Numbered from the stretch's first letter, positions 33,495-42,811 are shown. The stretch: 64,000 nucleotides of DNA from an uncultured Latescibacterota bacterium (GCA_951813615.1 OX638377.1:6049739-6113738), one strand, 5' to 3'. Translations and numbers: made by a program. Notes: generated from the sequence alone by a model not told the origin.

Positions 33495-34001
33495 CTACGG
33501 CCCTTCACCATTGGTTTCTTCTTCACCAGCTAGTGCGAGTACGCGACGCCGGATTCCATCCGACATCCACATGCCGGTGCTTTCCAGCAAATCCACGTGG
33601 GGGGCAATGCGTTCGACCAAACCTTGCGATTTCGCTTCGATAAGAACCTTCAGCGTTCCCCACACATTGAGCCCGGCGGCCTCTGCGATACGCCGTGCCT
33701 GTCTGTCGTCCAGCAGAACGGTACATTCAGGATGCTCCAACGCCAAAGCCAGTACGGCCAATTCTCCCACCCCTAAATCCAGATTCAACCACTCGGGCGG
33801 AATGACACGGGGGTCAACGATTTTGAGCCACTCGTAGCTTTGCGGATCGGGAACGTCGTACCCTCTTTGTCATCCTTCCGACAACTCCTGCGCCACGGCT
33901 TGGGGAATCTGGACTTCATTGCACAGAATGGGTAGCCAACTCAAGGCGTCAATGCGATAAAGATACAGCAGCGGGGACGTGTTGCTGATGAACTCAGACA
34001 T
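33495..34001 (-). pseudogene. DUF3368 PIN-type toxin with a nonsense codon (TGA at 33872-33870)
   Basis: In one frame from ATG 34001, 168 codons read MSEFISNTSPLLYLYRIDAL, then VAQELSEG-stop-QRGYDVP, then NLDLGVGELAVLALALEHPE and TVLLDDRQARRIAEAAGLNV. This is a full DUF3368 toxin (ISNxSPL opening, GEGE/GVGELAVLALA core, DDxxAR acidic motif) broken by TGA at codon 44, where homologues usually have Arg; a CGA to TGA transition would explain it. The ATG lies inside the antitoxin stop region (8-bp overlap). The toxin is presumably inactive unless the TGA is read through or re-initiation at 33788 gives a partial product. Confidence 0.8.
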
Positions 34002-34245
34002 GCTCGCGTTCTAGGTCATTCAACTCCGTCTCAAGCGGAAAGACCTTGTAGCGATCAAGCGTCAACAGAAATTCCACGCGCGCCATCCCGGCGAGTTCCG
34101 CCGCTCTCCCGGACGAAAGACGGCCAAGTTCGTAGAGTTTGACCGCGGCCAGCATACGGAGTTCACGTGCAAAGGCACGCTCGTCGGTCTTCTCGGCTAG
34201 CAGGACACTCTCTGGAACATCGATTGCGATTTTCCGCGTTGTCAT
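33994..34245 (-). CDS. UPF0175 family antitoxin
   Basis: 83 residues: IAIDVPESVLLAEKTDERAFARELR at the N-terminus, LYELGRLSSGRAAELAGMARVEFLLTLDRY as the helix-turn-helix, the standard UPF0175 layout. It overlaps the DUF3368 toxin gene by 8 bp. Start ATG 34245 has AGGGGAAATG context with AGGAGC nearby. It is intact although its toxin is broken. Confidence 0.87.
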   Translation of the reverse strand: MTTRKIAIDVPESVLLAEKTDERAFARELRMLAAVKLYELGRLSSGRAAELAGMARVEFLLTLDRYKVFPLETELNDLEREHV

Positions 34246-34337
34246 TTCCCCTTGCTCCTTCGATCAACGGAGTGCGAACTGAGGCCACTTCATATTTGGT
34301 AGCGCCCCATTGAGCATCGGTTAGGTCTATAAGCTCA

Positions 34338-34357
34338 GTAAGAGCGGAGACTCTTAC
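34338..34357. other. Short hairpin between the antitoxin and SDR genes
   Basis: A perfect 7-bp stem GTAAGAG/CTCTTAC with a 6-nt loop, in the 169-bp gap. It lies about 60 nt beyond the SDR stop and about 95 bp upstream of the antitoxin start. No U-tract follows on the minus strand, so either a weak terminator or an operator is possible. The rest of the gap is unremarkable. Confidence 0.35.
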
Positions 34358-34414
34358 AATAATATGACTGGAATATAACTAGCGCTTATTTATGACAACG
34401 CTTCTAGTAACGCC

Positions 34415-35146
34415 CTACTGAAACAACTGCACCGTCGGCTTGATCACCAGGAGAGGCACGCAGGCGCGGGGAGGCAGCGCGGCGACGAAGAGCGCGGCTT
34501 GGGCCATCTCTTCGGGTTGCAGCATGGCGGCCCGGCGTTCGGCGCTGACGGGTTCGGGCCGCTGGGCTAAAATCGGCGTCTCTACCTCGCCGGGACAAAT
34601 CGCGCAGGCGCGGATGCCGAACTCGACCTCTTCCTCGTTGATCGAATTCGTCAGCGCCACCGCCCCGTGCTTGGAGGCCGAATACGCGGCACCGGCCAGC
34701 TTGCTGGCTCGCAGGCCGGCGATAGACGAAATGGTGATGATGAGGCCGTCGTTTTGTTGCCGCATCCCTGGTAACACCGCTCGCGCCATGTTGTACACCC
34801 CGGTGAGATTAATGGCAATGGTCTGGTCCCAGTCCTCGGGTGCCACTTCGCCGACCGCGCGCGGATTGGTGTTGATGCCGGCGTTGTTGACTAGCACATC
34901 GACGGCACCCCACTCGGCCTCGACAGCGGACGCTAGGGCCTCGACAGCTTCGTGGTCGGATACGTCGCAGGAGTGGAGTAGGATCCGGTCGGTATCGAGG
35001 CCGGCGGCTGCGGCTGCGAGCGGCTCAGGGCGTCGCCCGACAAACGCCACCCTCGCTCCGGCGTCGGCAAAACCACGCGCTATGCCCGCGCCGATTCCAG
35101 TACCTGCGCCGGTTACTACCACAACTTTATCGACAAACTGACCCAT
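34415..35146 (-). CDS. Short-chain dehydrogenase/reductase (SDR)
   Basis: 243 residues of the classical SDR type. TGAGTGIGAGIA is the TGxxxGxG cofactor loop, LVNNAG the NAG motif, ISSIAG the catalytic Ser region, and YSASK the YxxxK. C-terminal PGEVETP follows. Cofactor preference is not certain. It is the last gene of the lipid operon and its ATG shares one base with the stop of the OYE-type gene (TAATG), so it is translated by coupling. Confidence 0.92.
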   Translation of the reverse strand: MGQFVDKVVVVTGAGTGIGAGIARGFADAGARVAFVGRRPEPLAAAAAGLDTDRILLHSCDVSDHEAVEALASAVEAEWGAVDVLVNNAGINTNPRAVGEVAPEDWDQTIAINLTGVYNMARAVLPGMRQQNDGLIITISSIAGLRASKLAGAAYSASKHGAVALTNSINEEEVEFGIRACAICPGEVETPILAQRPEPVSAERRAAMLQPEEMAQAALFVAALPPRACVPLLVIKPTVQLFQ

Positions 35147-36603
35147 TATTTCTCTTCCTTTTTGAGTGCCTGCAAGCGCTGAGCTTCCTCGCGCTCCTTG
35201 TAAAACGAGTCGAGGGGAAAGCAACCCGAGATCATGCCGTTGCGCGGTGCGGTCGTGCAATCGGAAAACGTGCGGCAGATGACGCGGCGTTGCAGTTGGC
35301 CGGTTTGCAGCACGTCGCAGGGGAGATCGGGATAGGATAGAACCATTCGCCCCAAGCCGATGAAATCTACCATGCCCGCTCGCACAAGGGCCTGCCCTAC
35401 ATGCGGCAGATACTCCTGCAAGTAGGAATAACCCGACCCGACGAACAGGCTGCGCGGAAAGCACATCTTGAGTTGGGCGACCATTGCTACTTGCCGCGCC
35501 ACTCCGCACAGCGGGTCTTCCGGCGGCAGGTAGCCATCGGAAGGGGGAAAGAGCGCTGGCCGCTGGATGTGCGGATTGTAATAAGGGCTGCCGCAGGACA
35601 AGTTAATCAGGTCCACGCCCAAGCTCTCCAACAAGGCGATGAACTGCTCGGCCTCGCGCAGGTCCATTTGACTCGGGTCGTTTTGATCGACTCCAAAGCC
35701 GTACTCGTAGGGCAGGCAGTTTTGGTACGGCTCGGGGATCCCGTGACCCCTATCCTCGTTTGGCTCGGACCGGAAGGGCACGAAGTCGAAGGCACTTAGC
35801 CGCACGCCAATGCCGAGGCCGGGTGCTCGCTTGCGGATCCCCTCGATGATGGAGCGGACAAAGCGCGTGCGATTGGCAAAGGAGCCGCCAAAGGGACCGG
35901 GCCGCGTAAACGCGCTGAGGAATTCGTGCCCTAGGTAGCCGTGGCAATGTTTGATGTCCACGAAGTGGTAGCCTAGCTCATGGGCTATTTGCGCGCCGAT
36001 AACGTAGCGGTCGATCAACTCTTCGATATAGGCATCCGTCAGGAGCGGATAGTCCGCGTCGAGGCCGAATTTGCGATCCAAGATCGGGTGGTGATAGAGA
36101 ATGGCCGGCGCGGATTGGTCCTTGCGAAAGGGGCGGCAAAAGCGCCCCGAATGCGTCAGTTGCAGACCGAGGAGTAGGTCGTCTGTGGTGCCGAACCGCT
36201 CGCTGTGCGCCGACAGGAGAATGTCGCGGAGCTCGGCCATGCCGGCGCGATTTTCCTCACGCGCCATGAGTTGGTTTGGGTTGGCGCGGCCCTCGGGCAC
36301 CACGGCAAAAGCCTCCCCACCCCAGATGAGCTTGGCCCCGCTGCGACCGAAATTCCGCCAGCGCCGACGCGTCAAATCGCTCGGCTGGCCGTCTTCCGTC
36401 CCATCCCATCCTTCCATAGGCTGAATGGCAAAGCGGTTGCCGATGCGGTTGCCGCCGCTGTGGGCCGCTTGGGCCAGCGGAGAAGTGGGAGCGGTTTCGA
36501 TTTGGTCGTCGCAGGGCATTTCCGCGCCCAAATGGGATAGATGGGCGCGGAAATCTGCGGTCTGCTTAAAGCTGGAGATGCGAGGATAGCGGGTCTTGGC
36601 CAT
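35146..36603 (-). CDS. NADH:flavin oxidoreductase (old yellow enzyme family)
   Basis: 485 residues. [13 protein letters not shown] binds FMN, and [20 protein letters not shown] is the active-site segment of the 2,4-dienoyl-CoA reductase/OYE barrel, with [17 protein letters not shown] near the phosphate-binding end. It lacks the C-terminal FAD/NAD domain of FadH, so it is a single-barrel reductase, though longer than usual at both ends. Conserved Cys residues near the C-terminus ([14 protein letters not shown]) do not form an evident 4Fe-4S motif. ATG 36603 shares a base with the Lgt stop. Possible role: reduction of an enoyl or unsaturated acyl intermediate; this is inference from the operon. 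Confidence 0.87.
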   Translation of the reverse strand: MAKTRYPRISSFKQTADFRAHLSHLGAEMPCDDQIETAPTSPLAQAAHSGGNRIGNRFAIQPMEGWDGTEDGQPSDLTRRRWRNFGRSGAKLIWGGEAFAVVPEGRANPNQLMAREENRAGMAELRDILLSAHSERFGTTDDLLLGLQLTHSGRFCRPFRKDQSAPAILYHHPILDRKFGLDADYPLLTDAYIEELIDRYVIGAQIAHELGYHFVDIKHCHGYLGHEFLSAFTRPGPFGGSFANRTRFVRSIIEGIRKRAPGLGIGVRLSAFDFVPFRSEPNEDRGHGIPEPYQNCLPYEYGFGVDQNDPSQMDLREAEQFIALLESLGVDLINLSCGSPYYNPHIQRPALFPPSDGYLPPEDPLCGVARQVAMVAQLKMCFPRSLFVGSGYSYLQEYLPHVGQALVRAGMVDFIGLGRMVLSYPDLPCDVLQTGQLQRRVICRTFSDCTTAPRNGMISGCFPLDSFYKEREEAQRLQALKKEEK

Positions 36604-37355
36604 CAAGAGGCCTTCCGGCGTTGCAGATACAGCATCAGCCCCAAGCCGAAGGCGATCATGGCGATGCTGAGGAGATGGGCTTGGCTCAGGCCCCACAATA
36701 CGCGCGGATTGATCCGAATGAATTCCACCAAGAATCGCGCCAGCCCGGCGAGAATGAGATAGAAGCTGAACGACAGCCCTGGGGGCTCAAAGCGGGTCCG
36801 CATCTTCCACAGGAAGGCCGCGATCCCCAAGTGGGAGAGGGTTTCGTACACGGGAGCGGGATGGACCTTTTCAAGGGTTGGCACCACCCCGTCGGGATAG
36901 GCCATGCCCCAAGGAAGATCCGTCGGCACCCCGTAGTCGCCATCGCCGGCGAGTTGGCAGCCGATCCGTCCGATCCCGTAGCCCACGGCAAGGGCAATAC
37001 CCATTGAGTCGGCGACATGTCCCAGCGGCGCACTGTGGCGGCGAATTTGCCAAAGCGCGCCGGCAGTGGCGACGATAAATCCCCCGTACCAAGTCAGGCC
37101 GTAGCCAGAAAACAGCAGGTCGAACACCTCGTCCCAAGTCTCAGACGACGTTTCAAAGAGCACGAAATAGAGCTTGGCCCCGACTATTCCGCCGACCATG
37201 CAGGTGGTGACAATCGTCGATCCCAGATCTTTGTGCAGCCCTTGGCGCTTGAACTCGCGGTTGAGCACGTGCAGAGCCGCCAAGAAGCCGAGGGCGACCA
37301 TGAGGCCAAACGTGCCGATGCTAATGGGGCCGATCTCAAATAGGTAGGGGTACAT
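36603..37355 (-). CDS. lgt: Prolipoprotein diacylglyceryl transferase
   Basis: 250 residues, seven hydrophobic segments. The Lgt signature region reads [17 protein letters not shown], the variant in which the usual GRIGNF is GRIGCQ, and HPAPVYE corresponds to the conserved HPxxLYE segment. The enzyme transfers diacylglyceryl from phosphatidylglycerol to the lipobox Cys of prolipoproteins, several of which are encoded in this window. It starts 2 bp after the end of the four-domain lipid fusion gene and overlaps the next gene by one base. The diagnostic Arg and His residues could not be aligned by eye in full. Confidence 0.92.
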   Translation of the reverse strand: MYPYLFEIGPISIGTFGLMVALGFLAALHVLNREFKRQGLHKDLGSTIVTTCMVGGIVGAKLYFVLFETSSETWDEVFDLLFSGYGLTWYGGFIVATAGALWQIRRHSAPLGHVADSMGIALAVGYGIGRIGCQLAGDGDYGVPTDLPWGMAYPDGVVPTLEKVHPAPVYETLSHLGIAAFLWKMRTRFEPPGLSFSFYLILAGLARFLVEFIRINPRVLWGLSQAHLLSIAMIAFGLGLMLYLQRRKAS

Positions 37356-37357
37356 AA

Positions 37358-40300
37358 TCAGATATTTTTGCGGCCCAGCGCCTCGATCTGTCGCTTGAGC
37401 GCCGCGGCGATCTCGTAGTAGATCTCATAGGGGTTCAACGCCTCGGCAGATTTTTTAAAAGAGATGGTTTCTAGGGGAGGGCCAAAGAGCAGACGCAAGG
37501 GGTGGCGCGACGGTGTGCGCGTCCCCTTGGGCAGGGCTTCGTGGGTGCCGGCAATGTGCAGGGGCACTACAGGTGCATCTAGTTCGTAGGCCAAAAGCCC
37601 TACGCCTGCCTTAAACGGCTGCAACTGGCCGTTGTCTGAGCGCGTGCCTTCGGGAAAGACCAACAGTGGGCGGCGCACTCCCACCGATTGCCGTGCCCGC
37701 ACCAAGCCGTCGGCAAAGTTGCCTTGGCCGTCGAAGGGGACGGCGTTGGCAAAGGTGTACAAAAACCAGCGCAACTCGGAGTCGGTAAGGTAATGCTCAC
37801 TGGTGGCGATATTGAGGTGATCCACGTGGGAACGCACAGCCTCGTACACGCAAGCACCGTCGAGATGACTGGCGTGGTTGGCGGCAATTAGGTAGGGCCG
37901 ATCCTGCGGCAAGTGCTCTAAGCCGCCGGCTCGGAGGTCGAAAAAGCGGCGGAATAACGGGCCGCCGGTCTCCCACAGAATTTCCTGCAGCATCGTTTTG
38001 CCGGCCTCATTCTCTGGCTCGACGCTTGGCTCGGCGTGCAAGATGCTCGACCAGTACGCGGGCGATTGCTCCACCTCCCAGTCCACCCCGTCTTGCAAGT
38101 GAGCCTCTAGCCGCGCCAAGACGCTGTGGAGCGTATCCTGTGGCTGCAAAAGTCCATCGACTTGGATCCCCAGCCGCTGGCCGAGCCACGCGGCGAACTC
38201 CACGGCCATCAGCGAATCCAACAAGGTGTCGAGCGGCGCGTCTATGTGAGCCGCTACCTCCTCAGTGCTCAGCCCCGCAAGCAGGCCGATTTGGCGCTGG
38301 ATCGCCCGCTCCCATTCCGGCAGGGCCGTACCCGGGTAGTCTTCGCGCTCAATGGCAGACGCTAAGGCACGGTGGTCCACGGTGCCGTCGTCTAGCCTCG
38401 GCAGCGGTTGGGTCCAAAAGTGCAGGCGCTGGATCCGGTGATGGCTGGGCAAGATGCGCGAAATTTCGTATGAGCGCACTTGGATGGCCTCGCGCAAGTC
38501 CTCGGCCTCCTCAGCGTCGCGGTTTAGTACGGCTACGCCGTGTATTTCTTCGCCCTCGGTGTGCGCCGAAGGCACGCCGACCACGCTCAGTTCGGCCACG
38601 TGCGGCAAGTCGTGGTAGAGCGATTCGACTTCGCGGGGATAGACGTTGTGGCCGGCCCCGTTGACGATCAGGTCTTTGCTCCGCCCCTCGACGAAGAGAT
38701 AGCCATCGTCGTCGAGACGGCCGAGGTCACCGGTGTGTAGCCACCCGTCGTGCAACACCGCCTGGGTCAGTTCCTCTTGGGAGAAATAGCCTTCCATGAC
38801 GTTGGTGCCTCGCACCAAGACCTCGCCGACGCCGTGCTCGTCCGGCTCGGCGATTTGTACTTGCTGTCCGGATAGCACCTGCCCCACCGATTGGGCTTTG
38901 CACTGGCCGGGTGTGTTGACCGCCACGACGGAAGCCGCTTCGCTCAGGCCATAGCCTTGGCAAATCGCCACGCCGAGACGCTCATAGGCACTGATGAGGT
39001 CGTCGGACAGGGCCGCGCCGACACTGACGACCCGCCTCAGAGCGGCTAGCGCAGCCGTGGCCTCGGCCCCGAGACGCTCGACTCGCTCGGCCAAGACGCG
39101 CAACAGGCGTGGTGCGGTCAACAATACAGTCGCATTCGTATCGCGCAGGGCGCGGAGCATTTCGCGGCTGTTGACGGACTCTAAATACGTGATGGTGGCC
39201 CCGCCGAGCAGCGGCAGCAGCAAGCCTCCAGTGCATTCGAGGACTTGGTGCAGCGGCAGGGTCGAGAGCATGCGATCGGATTCGTAGATGCGCAGCACCT
39301 CGCCTTGGGCGAGGACGTTGGAGATGAGGTTGCGATGGCTCAACACCACTCCGCGCGGCTCGAGGGCCGAGGTAAAGATGATCGACGCTGTGGCGTCTGG
39401 ATTGATTCGCGGTCGCTTCCAACGGCCTTTTTTGGCGGCCGCGTCTGGCTCGGGAGCGTGCCCGAACGGCAGCCCCTCGCGATCTACATTGAAAAAGGCC
39501 ATTTCCTTGTGGGCGGCCACGCCCTCGGGCGAGAGTTGGGAAAAGCGCTTTTCCGTTGCAATCAGCGCCCGCGCTTGGACGAAGTCGCACAGCCTCCAGA
39601 TGTCTTCATCGCGCGTCTGCGGGCTAATGGGCACGACGGCTAGCCCAAGCAGGTTGGCCGCCATGTAGGCAACGACCCACTCCGGCCCGTTGTCTCCGCA
39701 CAGCAGGACCCGCGCCCCTGCCGACAGGCCCTGTGTTTGCCAACGGCGCGCCACGCGCTCGGCGCGGGTGAGCAACTCACCGTAGCTGATCCGCGTCCAG
39801 CCGGATTGGCGCTCGATTTGCAAGGCTGTCTTGGCGGCGTAGCGGCCGCAGGCCCAGCGCAACAGATCCGGGATGGTGCGGATGCTCTCCTCGATGCGCC
39901 AACGCTGCTCCTCACCCCCCACTTCGCTCGGTGCCGCGCTCAACGGCTCTTGCTCGTCGTCGGACCCGCCCAGTTCGTGGCGCCGGAGGCCGGGCAAATG
40001 GGTCTTTTGATAATATTGATACCAGTCGATCCGCCGCACGTCCATGTTGAAGATCCGCTGCTCTTCGGGGGGCAGCGACTCGTAGAGAGCCAACATGCGC
40101 TTGGCTTCATAGCGGCAGTCGAGGGTCGTGTACGGGCTGAACAGGTCGATGAAGTACTGGACGCGCTTGAGGCGCGTCTTGAGCGCGGCCAAGCGGCGCT
40201 TCTTCTGGGCCGGTGCCCAGCGCTCGGGCAGGCACTCGTAGATCTTTTGCTTTAGCTCCAGCGGATAGAGGTACTTCCAGTTGAAGACGCGCTGGAAGCG

Positions 40301-41554
40301 GGCCACCGTCGGGAAGGTCCAATCCACTAGCTCGGGCCGCGAGCCGTCCTTGTTGAGGAGGGGATGTTCCTCAAAGTAGCCCTTGACGTACTTGAACATC
40401 CGAGTGTTGGGCAGCGGGTTTTCTCCGCTGGTTGCCGCGTGGAATACCTCCACGGTGGAGGTCTTAGCCTGCGTGGCCGCGGCCAACACGGTATTGACGA
40501 CGATGTCCACGGGCACCAAGTCCATGGGCGCACCCATGGCGGCTGGGAAGTCCGGGACAACCCCCCGCCCGTAGGCCACGATCAGCGGATCGGTTACTTT
40601 GAGTCCGTGGATCCAGCCTGGATGCGGGTCTTCAAGTGCGCCTTCGGTGACGCTGGGCCGCACAATGGCCAACGGCACTTGGCCACGGTGCTTGACGAGC
40701 AATTGTTCGCCCATGGCCTTGGTAAAAGTGTACACGTCATTCCAGCCATGCTGCCGCGCTCGCCGCATTCCCTCCTCGACTAGCTCGCGCTCAATCCAGC
40801 GGCGACAGCGGTCGTCAATCAGCTTTTGCAAGCGGCTGTCCGAGAGCGTGCGGCGGTGACTCTGCTCGACGATCTCGCGGCGGAACGCACGCTGTTGCTC
40901 GTCGCTTTGCGCTTGGTCGCGGATTGCCCGGCAGCGGGCTTGCGCTTGGGCGATTTCTTCTTCGGGGACGAAAGGTTGTGGCGGTGCGCTGCTGTCGATT
41001 AGGTGCTGGATCGTGCGGTCAACCGGTAGCGTTTGCTCGGGGATGGCACCGGTGAGGCGACCGTTGACGTACGCAGTTGATACGTGTACTAAGACGGGAT
41101 TTTTGCGGCCTTCGCGGGCCAGCCGCAAAAGCTCTTGGGGTGCCAAGGTGTTGAATTGGATCGCCGAGTCGAGCGGTTCGTCGAAGGTGACGCTGGCCGC
41201 GTTGCCGATGATGAGGTCCACTTCCGCGAGCAGCTCGTCGCGCGATGCTTCGTCTAGCCCGAGGCCCGGCTGCCGCATGTCGCAGGCGAGGGCGCGCACC
41301 TTCTGCCGCGCCTCAGCAAAGGCGGCTGGCTCCTCTTGGCGGAAGCGGTCGAAGACGACCAGTTTGAAGAGTTCGTCCAGCCGCTCCTCTACCGGCAGCG
41401 CGGCCCCACCAGGACCCCGCCCGGGCCGCAACACGAGGTACAAGCGCCGCACGCCGGGCAAGTAGCGCAGGATCTTGGCCGTCAGCCCCTGCCCGTAAAA
41501 CCCGGTGCCGCCGGTCAGCAACACGGTGCGGTCCTGGTAGAATTCTCTGATCAT
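37358..41554 (-). CDS. Four-domain lipid enzyme: acyl reductase - adenylation domain - ACP - PlsC acyltransferase
   Basis: 1398 residues from the ATG at 41554 (an ATG at 41578 adds eight). Domain 1 (to about 370) is NAD_binding_4 fatty-acyl reductase: TGGTGFYGQ cofactor loop, STAYVNG and the YTFTK catalytic Tyr-Lys at 285-289; a FAR-type C-terminal region runs to about 520. Domain 2 (about 550-1070) is an acyl-CoA synthetase-like AMP-binding domain with YGLSEAA and LHTGDLGRLDDDGYLFVEGR. Domain 3 (about 1075-1160) is an acyl carrier domain with the phosphopantetheine Ser1114 in LLDSLMAVEF. Domain 4 (about 1190-1398) is a PlsC acyltransferase with NHASHLD (HX4D, 1226-1232) and FPEGTR (1300-1305). 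The arrangement suggests acyl capture, reduction to alcohol or aldehyde and transfer to a glycerol backbone. ElbD of the Myxococcus ether-lipid cluster is a possible relative (from memory). Confidence 0.9.
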   Translation of the reverse strand: MIREFYQDRTVLLTGGTGFYGQGLTAKILRYLPGVRRLYLVLRPGRGPGGAALPVEERLDELFKLVVFDRFRQEEPAAFAEARQKVRALACDMRQPGLGLDEASRDELLAEVDLIIGNAASVTFDEPLDSAIQFNTLAPQELLRLAREGRKNPVLVHVSTAYVNGRLTGAIPEQTLPVDRTIQHLIDSSAPPQPFVPEEEIAQAQARCRAIRDQAQSDEQQRAFRREIVEQSHRRTLSDSRLQKLIDDRCRRWIERELVEEGMRRARQHGWNDVYTFTKAMGEQLLVKHRGQVPLAIVRPSVTEGALEDPHPGWIHGLKVTDPLIVAYGRGVVPDFPAAMGAPMDLVPVDIVVNTVLAAATQAKTSTVEVFHAATSGENPLPNTRMFKYVKGYFEEHPLLNKDGSRPELVDWTFPTVARFQRVFNWKYLYPLELKQKIYECLPERWAPAQKKRRLAALKTRLKRVQYFIDLFSPYTTLDCRYEAKRMLALYESLPPEEQRIFNMDVRRIDWYQYYQKTHLPGLRRHELGGSDDEQEPLSAAPSEVGGEEQRWRIEESIRTIPDLLRWACGRYAAKTALQIERQSGWTRISYGELLTRAERVARRWQTQGLSAGARVLLCGDNGPEWVVAYMAANLLGLAVVPISPQTRDEDIWRLCDFVQARALIATEKRFSQLSPEGVAAHKEMAFFNVDREGLPFGHAPEPDAAAKKGRWKRPRINPDATASIIFTSALEPRGVVLSHRNLISNVLAQGEVLRIYESDRMLSTLPLHQVLECTGGLLLPLLGGATITYLESVNSREMLRALRDTNATVLLTAPRLLRVLAERVERLGAEATAALAALRRVVSVGAALSDDLISAYERLGVAICQGYGLSEAASVVAVNTPGQCKAQSVGQVLSGQQVQIAEPDEHGVGEVLVRGTNVMEGYFSQEELTQAVLHDGWLHTGDLGRLDDDGYLFVEGRSKDLIVNGAGHNVYPREVESLYHDLPHVAELSVVGVPSAHTEGEEIHGVAVLNRDAEEAEDLREAIQVRSYEISRILPSHHRIQRLHFWTQPLPRLDDGTVDHRALASAIEREDYPGTALPEWERAIQRQIGLLAGLSTEEVAAHIDAPLDTLLDSLMAVEFAAWLGQRLGIQVDGLLQPQDTLHSVLARLEAHLQDGVDWEVEQSPAYWSSILHAEPSVEPENEAGKTMLQEILWETGGPLFRRFFDLRAGGLEHLPQDRPYLIAANHASHLDGACVYEAVRSHVDHLNIATSEHYLTDSELRWFLYTFANAVPFDGQGNFADGLVRARQSVGVRRPLLVFPEGTRSDNGQLQPFKAGVGLLAYELDAPVVPLHIAGTHEALPKGTRTPSRHPLRLLFGPPLETISFKKSAEALNPYEIYYEIAAALKRQIEALGRKNI

Positions 41555-41643
41555 AGCGGAAACGGAGGAAAGCCCCATCCCGTGTCAGGACAGGGCGCGA
41601 AACGCTGTAATATAGAAGGCGGGATGCCCTGCCACAAGGAGGC

Positions 41644-41790
41644 TCACTGCTTTGGACGCTTGGGATCGCGGCCCTTGCCGTCGCGCCGATTCCGGTCTAG
41701 CCCTTGCTTGGTGATATAGGGGTGCTCGACCTGTTTTTCCAGTTCGCGGCGCTGGTCGGCCCAATCGATGTTTCGTTTTCGCTTAGCCAT
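41644..41790 (-). CDS. Small basic protein, 48 residues
   Basis: An ATG at 41790 opens MAKRKRNIDWADQRRELEKQ, continues VEHPYITKQGLDRNRRDGKG and ends RDPKRPKQ before TGA. It is very rich in Lys and Arg, with no hydrophobic stretch, so an RNA- or ribosome-binding role is conceivable but unproven. Third-position GC agrees with neighbouring genes. It lies 89 bp upstream of the lipid fusion gene start on the same strand. No good ribosome-binding site is seen. No family recognised. Confidence 0.5.
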   Translation of the reverse strand: MAKRKRNIDWADQRRELEKQVEHPYITKQGLDRNRRDGKGRDPKRPKQ

Positions 41791-41854
41791 GTTTTGATGT
41801 TATCTTTTATAGAATTAATCTACGTTCAAGGCCGCTCATGGGACAACCCAAGCT

Positions 41855-42760
41855 ATGGCCAAACACTGGGTCTTGATAGCCAATCCAACGGCGGGCAACG
41901 CCCGCGCCCGCAGCGTCGCCGAGCAAGCTGCCTTGGCTATACAAGACGCCGGTCTAGCGGTCGAGTTGCGCTATACGCGGGCCCAAGGCCACGGAGCCGA
42001 ACTGGCGCAGCAGGCCGTGGCCGAGGGCGCGGAGCGGCTCGTGGTCTGCGGCGGCGACGGCACCATTGGCGAGACGCTCGCGCCCCTCGCGGGTTCGCAC
42101 ACTGCCTTGGGGCTGCTGCCCTGCGGCACGTGCAACGACTTGGCCCGCGCCCTCGATGTGCCGCTGCGAGCGGAAGCGGCCATCGACAATTTGCTCTGTG
42201 GCGAAGTGCGCACCATAGACTTGGGCCGAGTTGGCGACCGCTTCTTCGCCACGGTCGCCGCCTTTGGTTTTGACGCCGAAGTCAACCGCCGGATGGAAAG
42301 CGCCCAAGGGCCTATATCCGGGCGAATTCGCTATGTTTGGGAAGCCTTGCGGCACGTCGTTAGTTACCAGCCGATCCGGATTCACCTCTGCGGCGATTTC
42401 GGGGAGATTGAACAAGAGGTGCTACAGGTATCTACCGCCAATGCGCGGAACTATGGCGGCGATTTGCGCGTTGCCCCAGATGCCGACCTCGGCGATGGTC
42501 TCTTTGACGTGGTCGTCGTCGATGCGGTGCCGCGGCGGGCGGTCCTGCCGCTGATGCTCCGGCTTTTTTGGCAAGGACACGTCCGCCATCCAGCCGTGCG
42601 CATCGAGCGGACGGCCCGCCTAGCGCTGCACACCGACGCGCCGCACCGAGTATATGCGGACGGCGACTATCTAGACCAGACGCCACTCGTGCTGGAAATT
42701 AGCCCGGCAGCTCTGCGGGTGGTGGTGCCGAGTTCTTGCTCGCAGGGGGTGCGTTGCTGA
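41855..42760 (+). CDS. YegS/DgkB-type lipid kinase (diacylglycerol kinase catalytic domain)
   Basis: 301 residues. IANPTAGNAR and VCGGDGTIGETL (the GGDGT nucleotide-binding motif) and LPCGTCNDLARAL (usually LPxGTxNDxAR) identify the DAGK_cat fold; DGDYL near the C-terminus is the conserved metal region. It phosphorylates a diacylglycerol-like or sphingoid lipid at the membrane. It is divergent from the small-ORF and lipid fusion operon and is the first gene of the plus-strand lipid-transport run. Confidence 0.92.
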   Translation: MAKHWVLIANPTAGNARARSVAEQAALAIQDAGLAVELRYTRAQGHGAELAQQAVAEGAERLVVCGGDGTIGETLAPLAGSHTALGLLPCGTCNDLARALDVPLRAEAAIDNLLCGEVRTIDLGRVGDRFFATVAAFGFDAEVNRRMESAQGPISGRIRYVWEALRHVVSYQPIRIHLCGDFGEIEQEVLQVSTANARNYGGDLRVAPDADLGDGLFDVVVVDAVPRRAVLPLMLRLFWQGHVRHPAVRIERTARLALHTDAPHRVYADGDYLDQTPLVLEISPAALRVVVPSSCSQGVRC

Positions 42761-42811
42761 TATTGCCCTTAAGGGGCGGTATTTCAATTACGACTTATTC
42801 CACAGCGTCTT

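Noticed and set aside
33870-33872. Second possible selenocysteine TGA, in the DUF3368 toxin
   Set aside because: Homologues usually have Arg there rather than Cys, no SECIS-like hairpin was seen at the right distance, and CGA to TGA is a common nonsense change.
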